Assembly: GCA_021324655.1 (NCBI GenBank)
Contig: JAJPIP010000029.1
Span: forward strand, 1-64,000
Direction of reading: 5' to 3'
Source of the DNA: Pseudomonadota bacterium
GTDB taxonomy: Bacteria > Chloroflexota > UBA5177
Length of the DNA stretch: 64,000 nucleotides
Of this stretch, positions 32,795 to 40,721 are shown one piece after another. The translations under genes and the position numbers were made by a program. Below the pieces are notes generated by a model. The model saw only the letters and a list, made by a program, of their open reading frames with translations. It made no database searches and was not told the DNA's origin. The first letter of the stretch is position 1, and every line of letters begins with the position of its first letter.

Positions 32795-35700
32795 CCGCCG
32801 ACACCACCGAGCGCGGCCTGGAGGACACCATCTTCAAGGCCATGACCGGCTACACGGCGGCGGCCGAGGCGGCGGCGCGGATGACGCGCGAGTCACCGAT
32901 CCCCTATCTCGGCACCGGCCGGCTGCCCGGCCGCTCGGCCGACTATGACCGCGCCTACTGCCTCGATCTGGTCCAGCTCACCGCCTTCCTCGAGCAGACG
33001 CAGCCGGATGCCGCCGAGGCGCTTTCCCTCCACGCGGATACGCCCACCCGCCGCGCCTTTCTGGCCCGTCTGCAGGGTGAAATCGCCAAGCGCGGCACCA
33101 TTAACGTGCTGCGCAACGGCATCAAGCACGGCCCCCACCAGATCGAGCTGTTCTACGGCACGCCCTCGGCGGGCAACGCCCTGGCCGCCGCCCTCTACAG
33201 CGCCAACCGCTTCTCCGTCACCCGGCAGCTGCAGTACAGCCAGGACCAGACGCGCCGTGCCCTCGATCTCGGCCTCTTCGTCAACGGTCTGCCCGTCGCC
33301 ACCGCCGAGCTGAAGAACTCCCTCACCAAGCAGACGGTCACCGACGCCATCGAGCAGTACCAGACCGACCGCGACCCGCGGGAGCCGCTCTTCGCCTTCG
33401 GCCGCTGCGTCGTTCACCTGGCGGTCGATGACAGCGAGGTCTGGATGTGCACCGAGCTGCGCGGCAAGGCCTCCTGGTTCCTGCCCCTGAACAAGGGCTG
33501 GAACGACGGCTCCGGCAATCCGCCCAACCCCGACGGCCTGAAGACCGCCTATCTCTGGGAGGAGCTGCTCACCCCGCGGTCCCTCACCGACATCCTCGAG
33601 CACTACGCCCAGATCGTCGAGGAGAAGGACGAGCGCACCGGCAGGAAGCGGCGCGTGCAGATCTTCCCCCGCTACCACCAGCTGGATGTCGTGCGGAAGC
33701 TCCTAGCAGATGCCGGGGAGAACGGCGCTGGGCGCCATTACCTGATCCAGCATTCCGCCGGCAGCGGGAAGTCGAATTCCATCGCCTGGCTGGCGAGCGG
33801 GTTGGTGGGATTGCGGGACGCGTCGGCGACGGGTGGCCCTCACCCCCTGACCCCCTCTCCCGCTGCGGCGGGCGAGGGGGAAGAAGACGAAGACGGGAGG
33901 AGAGAAGACGAAGACAGCCTGTCGTCCCTATCTCCCCTCTCCCATCGCAATGGGAGAGGGGCCGGGGGTGAGGGCCACACCCTCTTCGACTCCGTCATCG
34001 TCGTCACCGATCGGCGGCTTCTGGATAAGCAGATCCGGGACACCATCCGGGGGTTCGTCCAGGTCTCCTCTACCGTCGGGCACGCCGAGCACTCGGGGCA
34101 GCTCCGGCAGTTCCTGCAGGACGGCAAGAGGATCGTCATCTCCACCGTTCAGAAGTTCCCCATGATCCTGGACGACATCGGCAATGAGCACCGGGGGAGA
34201 AACTTCGCCATCATCATCGACGAAGCCCACTCCAGTCAGGGCGGCAAGACCTCGGCCGCCCTCAACCGGTCGCTGGCCGACCAGGGCGAGGAGGACGAGG
34301 AGACGGTCGAGGATGCCATCAACCGCATCATGGAATCCCGTCGACTCCTCCCCAATGCCTCCTACTTCGCCTTCACGGCCACGCCCAAGAACAAGACGCT
34401 GGAGATGTTCGGGGAGAAGGTGGACGTAGGTAGCCAGGTCCACTATGTCCCCTTCCACAGCTACACCATGCGCCAGGCCATCGAGGAGGGATTCATCCTC
34501 GACGTGCTGGCCAACTACACTCCGGTCAACAGCTACTACCATCTGACCAAGCAGATCGCCGAGGACCCCGAGTTCGACACGCGCCGCGCCCAGAAACGGC
34601 TGCGCCTGTTTGTCGAGGGCAACCCCAGGGCGATCCGGCAGAAAGCGGCCATCATGGTCGATCACTTCCTGGATCAGGTGATTGGACAGCGCAAGATCGG
34701 CGGGGAAGCCCGGGCCATGGTGGTGACGGGCAGCATCCGCCGCGCCCTGGAGTATTACGGCGCCATCGCTACGGAGCTCACGGAGCGCAAGAGCCCCTAT
34801 AAAGCGATCGTCGCCTTCTCCGGCGAGGTCGACTTCGGCGGCAAGCTGGTCACCGAGGCCGGCGTCAACGGCTTTCCCAGCAACCTCATCGCCGAGCGCA
34901 TCCGCGAGGATCCCTACCGCATCCTCGTCTGCGCCGATAAGTTCCAGACCGGCTACGACGAGCCGCTCCTCCACACCATGTACGTCGATAAGATTCTCTC
35001 CGGCATCAAGGCGGTGCAGACCCTCTCCCGCCTCAATCGCGCCCACCCCCGGAAGCGCGATACCTTCGTCCTCGACTTCGCCAACGATCCCGCCATCATC
35101 GAGAAGGCGTTCGCCCCCTACTACCGCACCACCATCCTCTCCGGCGAGACCGATCCCAACAAGCTGCACGATCTCCAGGCCGATCTCGACGCCCACGGGG
35201 TCTATACGAGCGATCAGGTCGACGGACTGGTGCAGCTCTATCTCTCCGCGGCGCCGCGCGATCAACTGGACGTCATCCTGGATGCCTGTGTCGAGGTCTA
35301 CAAGACGGAGCTGGCTGAAGACGAGCAGGTGGACTTCAAGGGGAAAGCCAAGGCCTTCCTGCGCACCTACGGCTTTCTCAGCACCATCCTCCCCTACACG
35401 TATGCCGACTGGGAGAAACGCTCCATCTTCCTCACCTTCCTGATCCCCAAGCTCCCGGCACCAAAAGAGGAGGACACGACCGCCAGCATCCTGGAGGCGA
35501 TCGACATGGACAGCTACCGGGCCGAGAGACAGGCGACGCTCAAGATCCGCCTACCGGATGAAGACGGCGAGATCGCGCCCATCCCGGTCGGCCAGCAGCT
35601 GGGCAAGGTCGAGCCCGAATACGATCGCCTCTCCAACATCATCCGCAGCTTCAACGATCTGTTCGGGAACATCGCCTGGACCGACAGGGATCGCGTCGAG

Positions 35701-35946
35701 AATCTCATTACCGAGACCATCCCCCAGAAAGTCGCCGCCGATCCCTCCTACACGAATGCTCGCGCCAACTCCGATGCCGTCAATGCCCGCGTCGAGCACG
35801 ACCAGGCCCTGAACCGCGTCATGATGAGCATCCTCCAGGACGACACCCAGCTCTTCAAGTACTTCAGCGACGATCCCGACTTCAAAAGGTGGCTGGCGGA
35901 CCGGGTGTTCGAGATGACGTATCGAGATGGTGGAACAGCGGCGTAA
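32791..35946 (+). CDS. hsdR: Type I restriction endonuclease subunit, with inserted repeat
   Basis: A 1051-residue HsdR. The N-terminal nuclease domain has a PD-(D/E)xK-type ELK in PVATAELKN. The SF2 translocase has Walker A SAGSGKSNS (~residue 325), DEAH in IIIDEAHSSQGGKTS, FTATPKNKTLEMFG, and motif VI-like QTLSRLNRAHP. Residues ~349-396 (GPHPLTPSPAAAGEG to AGGEGH) are encoded by a 142-bp palindromic repeat and form a low-complexity acidic loop right after Walker A. The frame stays open, so activity may be retained. The start overlaps hsdS (ATGA); the end overlaps the TOPRIM-like gene by 20 bp. Confidence 0.94.
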   Translation: MTADTTERGLEDTIFKAMTGYTAAAEAAARMTRESPIPYLGTGRLPGRSADYDRAYCLDLVQLTAFLEQTQPDAAEALSLHADTPTRRAFLARLQGEIAKRGTINVLRNGIKHGPHQIELFYGTPSAGNALAAALYSANRFSVTRQLQYSQDQTRRALDLGLFVNGLPVATAELKNSLTKQTVTDAIEQYQTDRDPREPLFAFGRCVVHLAVDDSEVWMCTELRGKASWFLPLNKGWNDGSGNPPNPDGLKTAYLWEELLTPRSLTDILEHYAQIVEEKDERTGRKRRVQIFPRYHQLDVVRKLLADAGENGAGRHYLIQHSAGSGKSNSIAWLASGLVGLRDASATGGPHPLTPSPAAAGEGEEDEDGRREDEDSLSSLSPLSHRNGRGAGGEGHTLFDSVIVVTDRRLLDKQIRDTIRGFVQVSSTVGHAEHSGQLRQFLQDGKRIVISTVQKFPMILDDIGNEHRGRNFAIIIDEAHSSQGGKTSAALNRSLADQGEEDEETVEDAINRIMESRRLLPNASYFAFTATPKNKTLEMFGEKVDVGSQVHYVPFHSYTMRQAIEEGFILDVLANYTPVNSYYHLTKQIAEDPEFDTRRAQKRLRLFVEGNPRAIRQKAAIMVDHFLDQVIGQRKIGGEARAMVVTGSIRRALEYYGAIATELTERKSPYKAIVAFSGEVDFGGKLVTEAGVNGFPSNLIAERIREDPYRILVCADKFQTGYDEPLLHTMYVDKILSGIKAVQTLSRLNRAHPRKRDTFVLDFANDPAIIEKAFAPYYRTTILSGETDPNKLHDLQADLDAHGVYTSDQVDGLVQLYLSAAPRDQLDVILDACVEVYKTELAEDEQVDFKGKAKAFLRTYGFLSTILPYTYADWEKRSIFLTFLIPKLPAPKEEDTTASILEAIDMDSYRAERQATLKIRLPDEDGEIAPIPVGQQLGKVEPEYDRLSNIIRSFNDLFGNIAWTDRDRVENLITETIPQKVAADPSYTNARANSDAVNARVEHDQALNRVMMSILQDDTQLFKYFSDDPDFKRWLADRVFEMTYRDGGTAA
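33835..33976. repeat. Palindromic repeat copy B, inserted in frame in hsdR
   Basis: A 142-bp element bounded by perfect 13-bp inverted ends (GGCCCTCACCCCC at 33835-33847 and GGGGGTGAGGGCC at 33964-33976). It shares both internal hairpin motifs with copy A (22229-22406): CTGCGGCGGGCGAGGGGGAA and CTCCCATCGCAATGGGAG. It is open in the hsdR frame and adds about 47 residues. No clear target duplication was seen. Confidence 0.8.
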
Positions 35947-37834
35947 GCGGAACCGGGAACACGTGCGAGACGACGAGGACAGTTTAAGCAGTATGCAGGA
36001 CCACACCGGCAAGCTCCTTGAGTTCCCGCCATCATCGGACCTGCTCCGGTATTTGGTGGATCATCGCTTGGTCGTAAGCTGTCCCCTGGTCAAAGCAAGC
36101 GACTTCACGGACTATTGCGAGCAGCGCGGCCTCGACGCCTCCAGACACCGACTCGAGCGATTGGAGCAAATTGGGATCCTCTTTCCCCTTGCGCGCGGCC
36201 GTCACTTCGTTTGGACGGAGAAGCTATCGCGCAGCCCGGATGGCCGCGGCTACGTGAAGGAGGGAGATCTAAAGCCAGGTGAACGCTGGGACGGGCCGGT
36301 AAGCCGGCGGGAATGGCACCTCACGTTCGGGGCTCATCACCGCGAACACCTACGCGCGTACCTCGACGAGGGACGGTTGTGGGCGCCCTCGGCCACAGAG
36401 TTTCAGCCGTGGGAAACGTTCGCAGGCGGCGACGAGCGGGAGGGCGTGGAGAGCTTCTACTCGATTTTTCAGGCTTACACCCTGCACTTCTTGGAGCGTG
36501 TGAGGATTGATCGGCGCATAGTGCGAGTGGAGGATCTCGCGACGCGGACGGCAGAGGAGAACGTGCGCGCGGGCGCGTCGCTCGGTGAGTGGGCCAAAGA
36601 GGCGGTGGACGCATGCCGGGGGGTTGCAGCAAGAACGGAGAGGGTTGCGTGGCTGTGTCAGGTTCTGTCTAATCGGTATTTCCCCCAAACACAGTCCGAC
36701 CGGCGCACCATTCGCGTATCTGGCTGGTCCGACTTTCCCTTTGAGAGGCAGGAAGACTGGAACCGATACGTGCGGAGGTGGTACGAGGATGGACTCATGT
36801 CGCAGACGTTGGCAGACCTGAACCTCGCTGTGGAGGACATTGGCACGATGCTGGAGAATATCCGTTTCGAGGCAAGCCATTCAGATCCTCTGGACGACTG
36901 GTACAGCTTTGTCAGCTTTATCTCTTTGGCGGAACGAGAGCGTCTGAGGGGTGCGGCCCAGCTTGGCCAACATCTGTGGACGATGGAGGGCCTGCTTCGT
37001 CTATTCCGCTCGGACCTCACGGGAGAGCACGTCCCCCGACCCCACGAGGAGGGACCGTGGTTGAAGGATTTATACGGCTCGTCTGTACCGGATGACACGT
37101 TCGCCTTCCTTAAGGGCCTCGCGAGTCATTTTCACGTCAATTCCAACCCGCGACTAGCTCTCGTCGTGGAGGGGGACGGCGAAGCAGAGTGTCTTCCATG
37201 GCTCATTGAGGAGATCAATAACGTCAGTGTTTCCGGGCTGCAGATCGAAGTTTTGAACTTCCGGGGAATCGACAACATCGCTGGACCACGGCGCGAGGCA
37301 GGAGTGGGCCTAAAGTTACTCATCGACTACTTACACCGGCAGAACACTATCGTTTACTGCGTCCTCGATCGTGAGGGGGCTGCCGAGCAGGCGGTGAAGA
37401 TGCTTCTACGCGCATCATCTGTCCTCGATGAAGGTCGGAAGGTTACGAAGCAGGACTATGTTCGCCTGTGGGATCCGAATATCGAGTTTGACAACTTCGA
37501 GGACGTGGAGATCGCGCGAGCGCTCTCGGATGTCGCGGAAGGGCGTGTCGGCTTTGATGTCACCGAGGTGCGCAAGTGTCGGTTTGCGACGGAGTCGGGG
37601 GCCGCGCTGAAGGCTCTCTTCCTCGCCAAAACGAGCTACGAGCTGCCCAAGAGGACCCTGTTGCGGACTCTAGTGGGGCACGTAATCGCGCACCGCGAGC
37701 AAGAGATCGACCGCGAGCCGAGGCGCGAGATCGTCCAGCTGGCCATCGACATCGCGAAATACAGCGCGGGCAACTATCCCCCGGTGGGACCGGACATACG
37801 CAGGAAAAACCTGGAGTCAGGGTTATTCGGTTAG
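35927..37834 (+). CDS. Uncharacterised TOPRIM-like protein attached to the type I RM locus
   Basis: A 635-residue protein I cannot assign to a named family. The C-terminal third looks like an OLD-type TOPRIM nuclease fold: a strand and acidic motif LALVVEGDGEAECLP (from residue ~410), a glycine-containing FRGIDNIAG, and a second acidic motif YCVLDREGAAEQ (~477), giving the E and D-x-E positions expected for metal binding. The N-terminal ~400 residues are mainly helical, with no ATPase motifs. It starts within hsdR (20-bp overlap; ATG 35993 is an alternative), so it is produced with the restriction complex. A defence-associated nuclease or regulator is inferred. Confidence 0.7.
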   Translation: MVEQRRKRNREHVRDDEDSLSSMQDHTGKLLEFPPSSDLLRYLVDHRLVVSCPLVKASDFTDYCEQRGLDASRHRLERLEQIGILFPLARGRHFVWTEKLSRSPDGRGYVKEGDLKPGERWDGPVSRREWHLTFGAHHREHLRAYLDEGRLWAPSATEFQPWETFAGGDEREGVESFYSIFQAYTLHFLERVRIDRRIVRVEDLATRTAEENVRAGASLGEWAKEAVDACRGVAARTERVAWLCQVLSNRYFPQTQSDRRTIRVSGWSDFPFERQEDWNRYVRRWYEDGLMSQTLADLNLAVEDIGTMLENIRFEASHSDPLDDWYSFVSFISLAERERLRGAAQLGQHLWTMEGLLRLFRSDLTGEHVPRPHEEGPWLKDLYGSSVPDDTFAFLKGLASHFHVNSNPRLALVVEGDGEAECLPWLIEEINNVSVSGLQIEVLNFRGIDNIAGPRREAGVGLKLLIDYLHRQNTIVYCVLDREGAAEQAVKMLLRASSVLDEGRKVTKQDYVRLWDPNIEFDNFEDVEIARALSDVAEGRVGFDVTEVRKCRFATESGAALKALFLAKTSYELPKRTLLRTLVGHVIAHREQEIDREPRREIVQLAIDIAKYSAGNYPPVGPDIRRKNLESGLFG

Positions 37835-38079
37835 GGGCCATTGCGGCCCCCTTGAACTCGACATGGGCCACATCCTAGCACCGGGCTGTCCACCGCACCC
37901 CAATATGCGTCGCTTGCCTCTCGAGCCCGTTGAAGTCTCGCGCGTCAAGTCGCAAGGTCACGGCTCGCTCCGTCGTCTTGACCCACTTTGCGCAACTGGT
38001 CGGGAGGCCTGCCGACGCGCATGCCGAGGGGTTCAGGCGGTAATGCGAGACGATAGGTGCCGTACTATCGGAGGAAAGT

Positions 38080-38163
38080 ATGACTTTCGGACGATGCGAT
38101 GGCCAACGGGGATACAAAACTGGTTCGGATTCAAGAGAAGGGGCAGGTGACGCTGCCCGCTGA
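38080..38163 (+). CDS. 27-codon leader ORF overlapping the AbrB gene
   Basis: ATG 38080 follows a strong GGAGGAAAG (38070-38078) and opens a 27-codon frame (MTFGRCDGQRGY..., stop 38161-38163) that overlaps the AbrB start (38099) in another frame. The AbrB ATG itself lacks a well-spaced ribosome site, so its translation may depend on this leader. It may equally be a chance ORF or sign of a frameshift in AbrB's N-terminus. Confidence 0.3.
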   Translation: MTFGRCDGQRGYKTGSDSREGAGDAAR

Positions 38164-38398
38164 CATCCGGCGCCGTCTCGGCCTCAAGAAGGGTGACCTG
38201 GTCGCCGTGACGGAAACTGGCGGGGGCGTGCTGGTCACGCCGCAGCGCGTTGTGGCCATAAAGGCGCTCGAGAGCATCGGGAAGGCGCTACGCGAGCAAG
38301 GCGTCGACCTCGACGAGATGATCGACGCAGGACGTGAGATCCGGGGCGAGCTGCTCAAGGAGGAGTATGGAATCGACCCGGACGCCTCCCCCGGTTAG
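38099..38398 (+). CDS. AbrB/MazE/SpoVT-type antitoxin
   Basis: A 99-residue protein. The N-terminal swapped-hairpin AbrB domain (KLVRIQEKGQVTLPADIRRR, LGLKKGDLVAVTE, GGVLVTPQRV) binds DNA as a dimer. The C-terminal tail (ALREQGVDLDEMIDAGREIR) is the usual toxin-binding part of VapB-like antitoxins. Its 3' end overlaps a short ORF that looks like a broken PIN toxin, so this was probably a VapBC-type module. The start lacks its own ribosome site (see leader ORF at 38080). Confidence 0.85.
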   Translation: MANGDTKLVRIQEKGQVTLPADIRRRLGLKKGDLVAVTETGGGVLVTPQRVVAIKALESIGKALREQGVDLDEMIDAGREIRGELLKEEYGIDPDASPG

Positions 38399-38537
38399 GG
38401 ACTTCCTCGGCAGCAGCGTGCTAATCGCCGCCGCCCTTTCGCCGCACGGCTCCGCGGCGACAGTAGACCATGCCAAGGTTGAGCAGCTCCTGGAGCAATC
38501 CACTCATTGGATCCGGCTGACCAAGGACGCCTCCTGA
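38367..38537 (+). pseudogene. Decayed PIN-domain toxin remnant
   Basis: A strong AAGGAGGAG just upstream of ATG 38367, inside the AbrB gene, starts a 56-residue ORF. Its first part (RDFLGSSVLIAAALSPHGSA) matches the opening strand and helix of PIN toxins, normally FLDSSVLI, but the catalytic Asp is Gly and the ~80 central residues are missing. It overlaps the antitoxin by 32 bp, as intact VapC genes often do. The product is probably inactive. Confidence 0.5.
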
Positions 38538-38661
38538 ACGCTCTGATCCAGCTCCCGCAGGAGGAGTGCGGCGGACGCGTGGCTATCTCGATGACGGCTC
38601 TCTACGGGCTTCGGCGGGCCGTCTGGAACGGGGTCGATGCCCCGCCAGGGAGAGAAGGTCT

Positions 38662-39543
38662 TCAGACGTCTCGCTGATCCTTCCGCCCGTAGATCTCCGC
38701 GAGCGCCACCACGTTAGCCAGCAGCATGGCCGTGGTCACAGGCCCCACGCCGCCGGGGACCGGGGTAATGGCCGAGACACGGTCACGGACGGCGGGCAGA
38801 TCGACGTCACCGCAAATGGTGCCGTCGGGGAGCTGGTTGACGGCGGCATCGATCACGACCGCGCCGGGTGCCACGTGCGGGGGACCGATCAGGCCGGGGC
38901 AACCGGCCGCGACGACCAACACCTCGGCGCGGCGGGTCTCGTCGGCCAGATCACGCGTGTGGCGCGTGCAGATGGTGACCGTGGCGCCCTCGTCGATCAG
39001 CAGCATGGCGAGGGGCCGTCCAATCAGGGGACTGCCGTTCACGACAACGACCCGGACGCCGGTGAGATCGGGTAGGCGGCTCTTGATGACGGCCAGAATC
39101 GCGGCCGGCGTGCAGGGCAAGACCTCCGGGATGCCCAGGAAGAGCCGGCCGAGGTGCTGCGGCGTGACGCCTTCCGGATCCTTCTCGACCCGCAGGCGCA
39201 CCTGCACCATCCGGCGCAGGTCCGGCGGCAGCGGCGCCTGGACCAGCACGCCGTGCACGGCCGGGTCGCCGTTCAGGGCGTCCAGGGAGCTGCCGAGCTC
39301 CTCGGCCGTCGGCTCCGCCGGAAGACCGGCGATGCGGACGGCAATCCCCAGGCGGGAGGCGCTGCTGGCGATCTGTCTCCGATAGGAGGCGGCATCCACC
39401 GCGTCGCCCACATGCACGACGGCCAGCGTCGGGACCACGCCCTCCGCGCGCAGCGCTTCTACATGCTCCGCCGTGCGCCGGCCGATGGCACGGGCCAGTG
39501 CCGTGCCGTCGATCAGGGCCCCGGTTGCAATCTCATCCAGCAC
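38662..39543 (-). CDS. folD: FolD-family methylene-THF dehydrogenase/cyclohydrolase, divergent active site
   Basis: A 293-residue FolD-type protein supplying 10-formyl-THF for purine synthesis. NADP-fold and family motifs are clear: HGVLVQAPLPPDLRR, VVVNGSPLIGRPLAMLL, TRHTRDLAD and PVPGGVGPVTTAMLLAN. The Y-x3-K motif holding the catalytic Lys reads YRRQI, with Ile in its place, and the usual KDVDG reads KDPEG. Cyclohydrolase activity is therefore questionable. It is the last gene of the purine operon, 17 bp after guaB3. It may be a dehydrogenase-only or specialised variant. Confidence 0.88.
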   Translation of the reverse strand: MLDEIATGALIDGTALARAIGRRTAEHVEALRAEGVVPTLAVVHVGDAVDAASYRRQIASSASRLGIAVRIAGLPAEPTAEELGSSLDALNGDPAVHGVLVQAPLPPDLRRMVQVRLRVEKDPEGVTPQHLGRLFLGIPEVLPCTPAAILAVIKSRLPDLTGVRVVVVNGSPLIGRPLAMLLIDEGATVTICTRHTRDLADETRRAEVLVVAAGCPGLIGPPHVAPGAVVIDAAVNQLPDGTICGDVDLPAVRDRVSAITPVPGGVGPVTTAMLLANVVALAEIYGRKDQRDV

Positions 39544-39560
39544 CTGCGTTCACCCTACCT

Positions 39561-40721
39561 CTACTGGCGGCCCGCCAGCTGGTACATCTTGCCCTCGGTC
39601 TTGATAGCGGGAGCATACACCAGACGCGCCTCATGAAGCTCGTCAATCGTCCGCGCTCCGAGCACGGACATGGCAGTGCGAATGGCGCCGGCCAGGTTCT
39701 GCGTGCCGGTGTTGACGGTGCTGGGACCATAGAGGATCTGGATCAGCGAGGCCGTGGTACCGACGTTGATGCGGGTGCCGCGCGGCAACAGACTGTGGAA
39801 GCTGGCCATCCCCCAGTTGTAACCCCGGCCGGGCGCTTCCTCCGCTTGCGCCAGCGGCGCGCCCAGCATGACGGCGTCGGCACCGGCGGCCAGGGCCTTG
39901 ACCATATCGCCGCTGGTCCGCATCCCGCCGTCGGTGATGATCGCGACATAGCGGCCGGTGGCGCGGTGGTACTCATCGCGCGCCGCCGCCACCTCCAGCG
40001 TCGCCGTGATCTGCGGCAGGCCAATGCCGAGGACTTCCCGGCTGGTGCACTCGGCGCCCGGTCCGACGCCGACGAGAAGGGCCGACGCACCCGCCTCCAT
40101 CAGGGCCAGGGCCGGCTCATAGGCGACGGTATTGCCGATGATGACGGGGACAGGGCAGTGCCGGCAGAAGGACTCCAGATCGAGCGAGACGCCGGAGGCG
40201 CTGTGATGGCGCGCCGAAGTGACGGTGGACTGGATGACCGCGATATCCGCCCCCTCCTCGATGGCGGCGCCGAGCAGCCAGACCGCGTTGAGGGGCGTGG
40301 CGGAGACGGCGAGGCGGGCACCACGCTCTTTGACGCGGCGCACGGCGCGGCGGACCAGATCCTCACGGAGCGGCTGCGTGTAGACCTCCTGCAGCAAGGT
40401 CGGCGCCTGCTCCCTGGAAGCGGCGGCGATGCGCCGGTACACCTCGTCGGGATCCTCGTAGCGGCCGTGCAGCCCTTCCAGGTTGAGGACGGCCAGGCCG
40501 CCCTGGCGATGGAACTCGACAGCGAAGCGCGGATCGACCACACCGTCCATGGCAGCGGCGAGGATCGGCAGATCGAAGCTCTCGCCCCCGATCTGCCACG
40601 ACAGATCGCACAGCTCGGGATCGAGCGTTTCCATCCCGGGAACGAGCGCGACATCGTCAAAGCCGTAGGTCTGGGCGAGCGGCGCGACGGAGGCGCCGAT
40701 ATCAATGGACGTGCTCTGCAT
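39561..40721 (-). CDS. guaB3: GuaB3-family IMP dehydrogenase-related protein
   Basis: A 386-residue TIM-barrel protein of the IMPDH/GMP reductase superfamily without CBS domains, the usual GuaB3 size. YGFDDVALVPG opens the barrel, the catalytic loop Cys lies in GVGPGAECTSREVLGIGLPQ, and phosphate-binding segments include IITDGGMRTSGDMVKALAAG. It likely oxidises IMP to XMP for guanine nucleotides. Start ATG 40721 has GGGAG upstream and lies inside the 3' end of purD/N (20-bp overlap). Its place in the purine operon gives direct coupling of IMP synthesis to GMP synthesis. Confidence 0.92.
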   Translation of the reverse strand: MQSTSIDIGASVAPLAQTYGFDDVALVPGMETLDPELCDLSWQIGGESFDLPILAAAMDGVVDPRFAVEFHRQGGLAVLNLEGLHGRYEDPDEVYRRIAAASREQAPTLLQEVYTQPLREDLVRRAVRRVKERGARLAVSATPLNAVWLLGAAIEEGADIAVIQSTVTSARHHSASGVSLDLESFCRHCPVPVIIGNTVAYEPALALMEAGASALLVGVGPGAECTSREVLGIGLPQITATLEVAAARDEYHRATGRYVAIITDGGMRTSGDMVKALAAGADAVMLGAPLAQAEEAPGRGYNWGMASFHSLLPRGTRINVGTTASLIQILYGPSTVNTGTQNLAGAIRTAMSVLGARTIDELHEARLVYAPAIKTEGKMYQLAGRQ

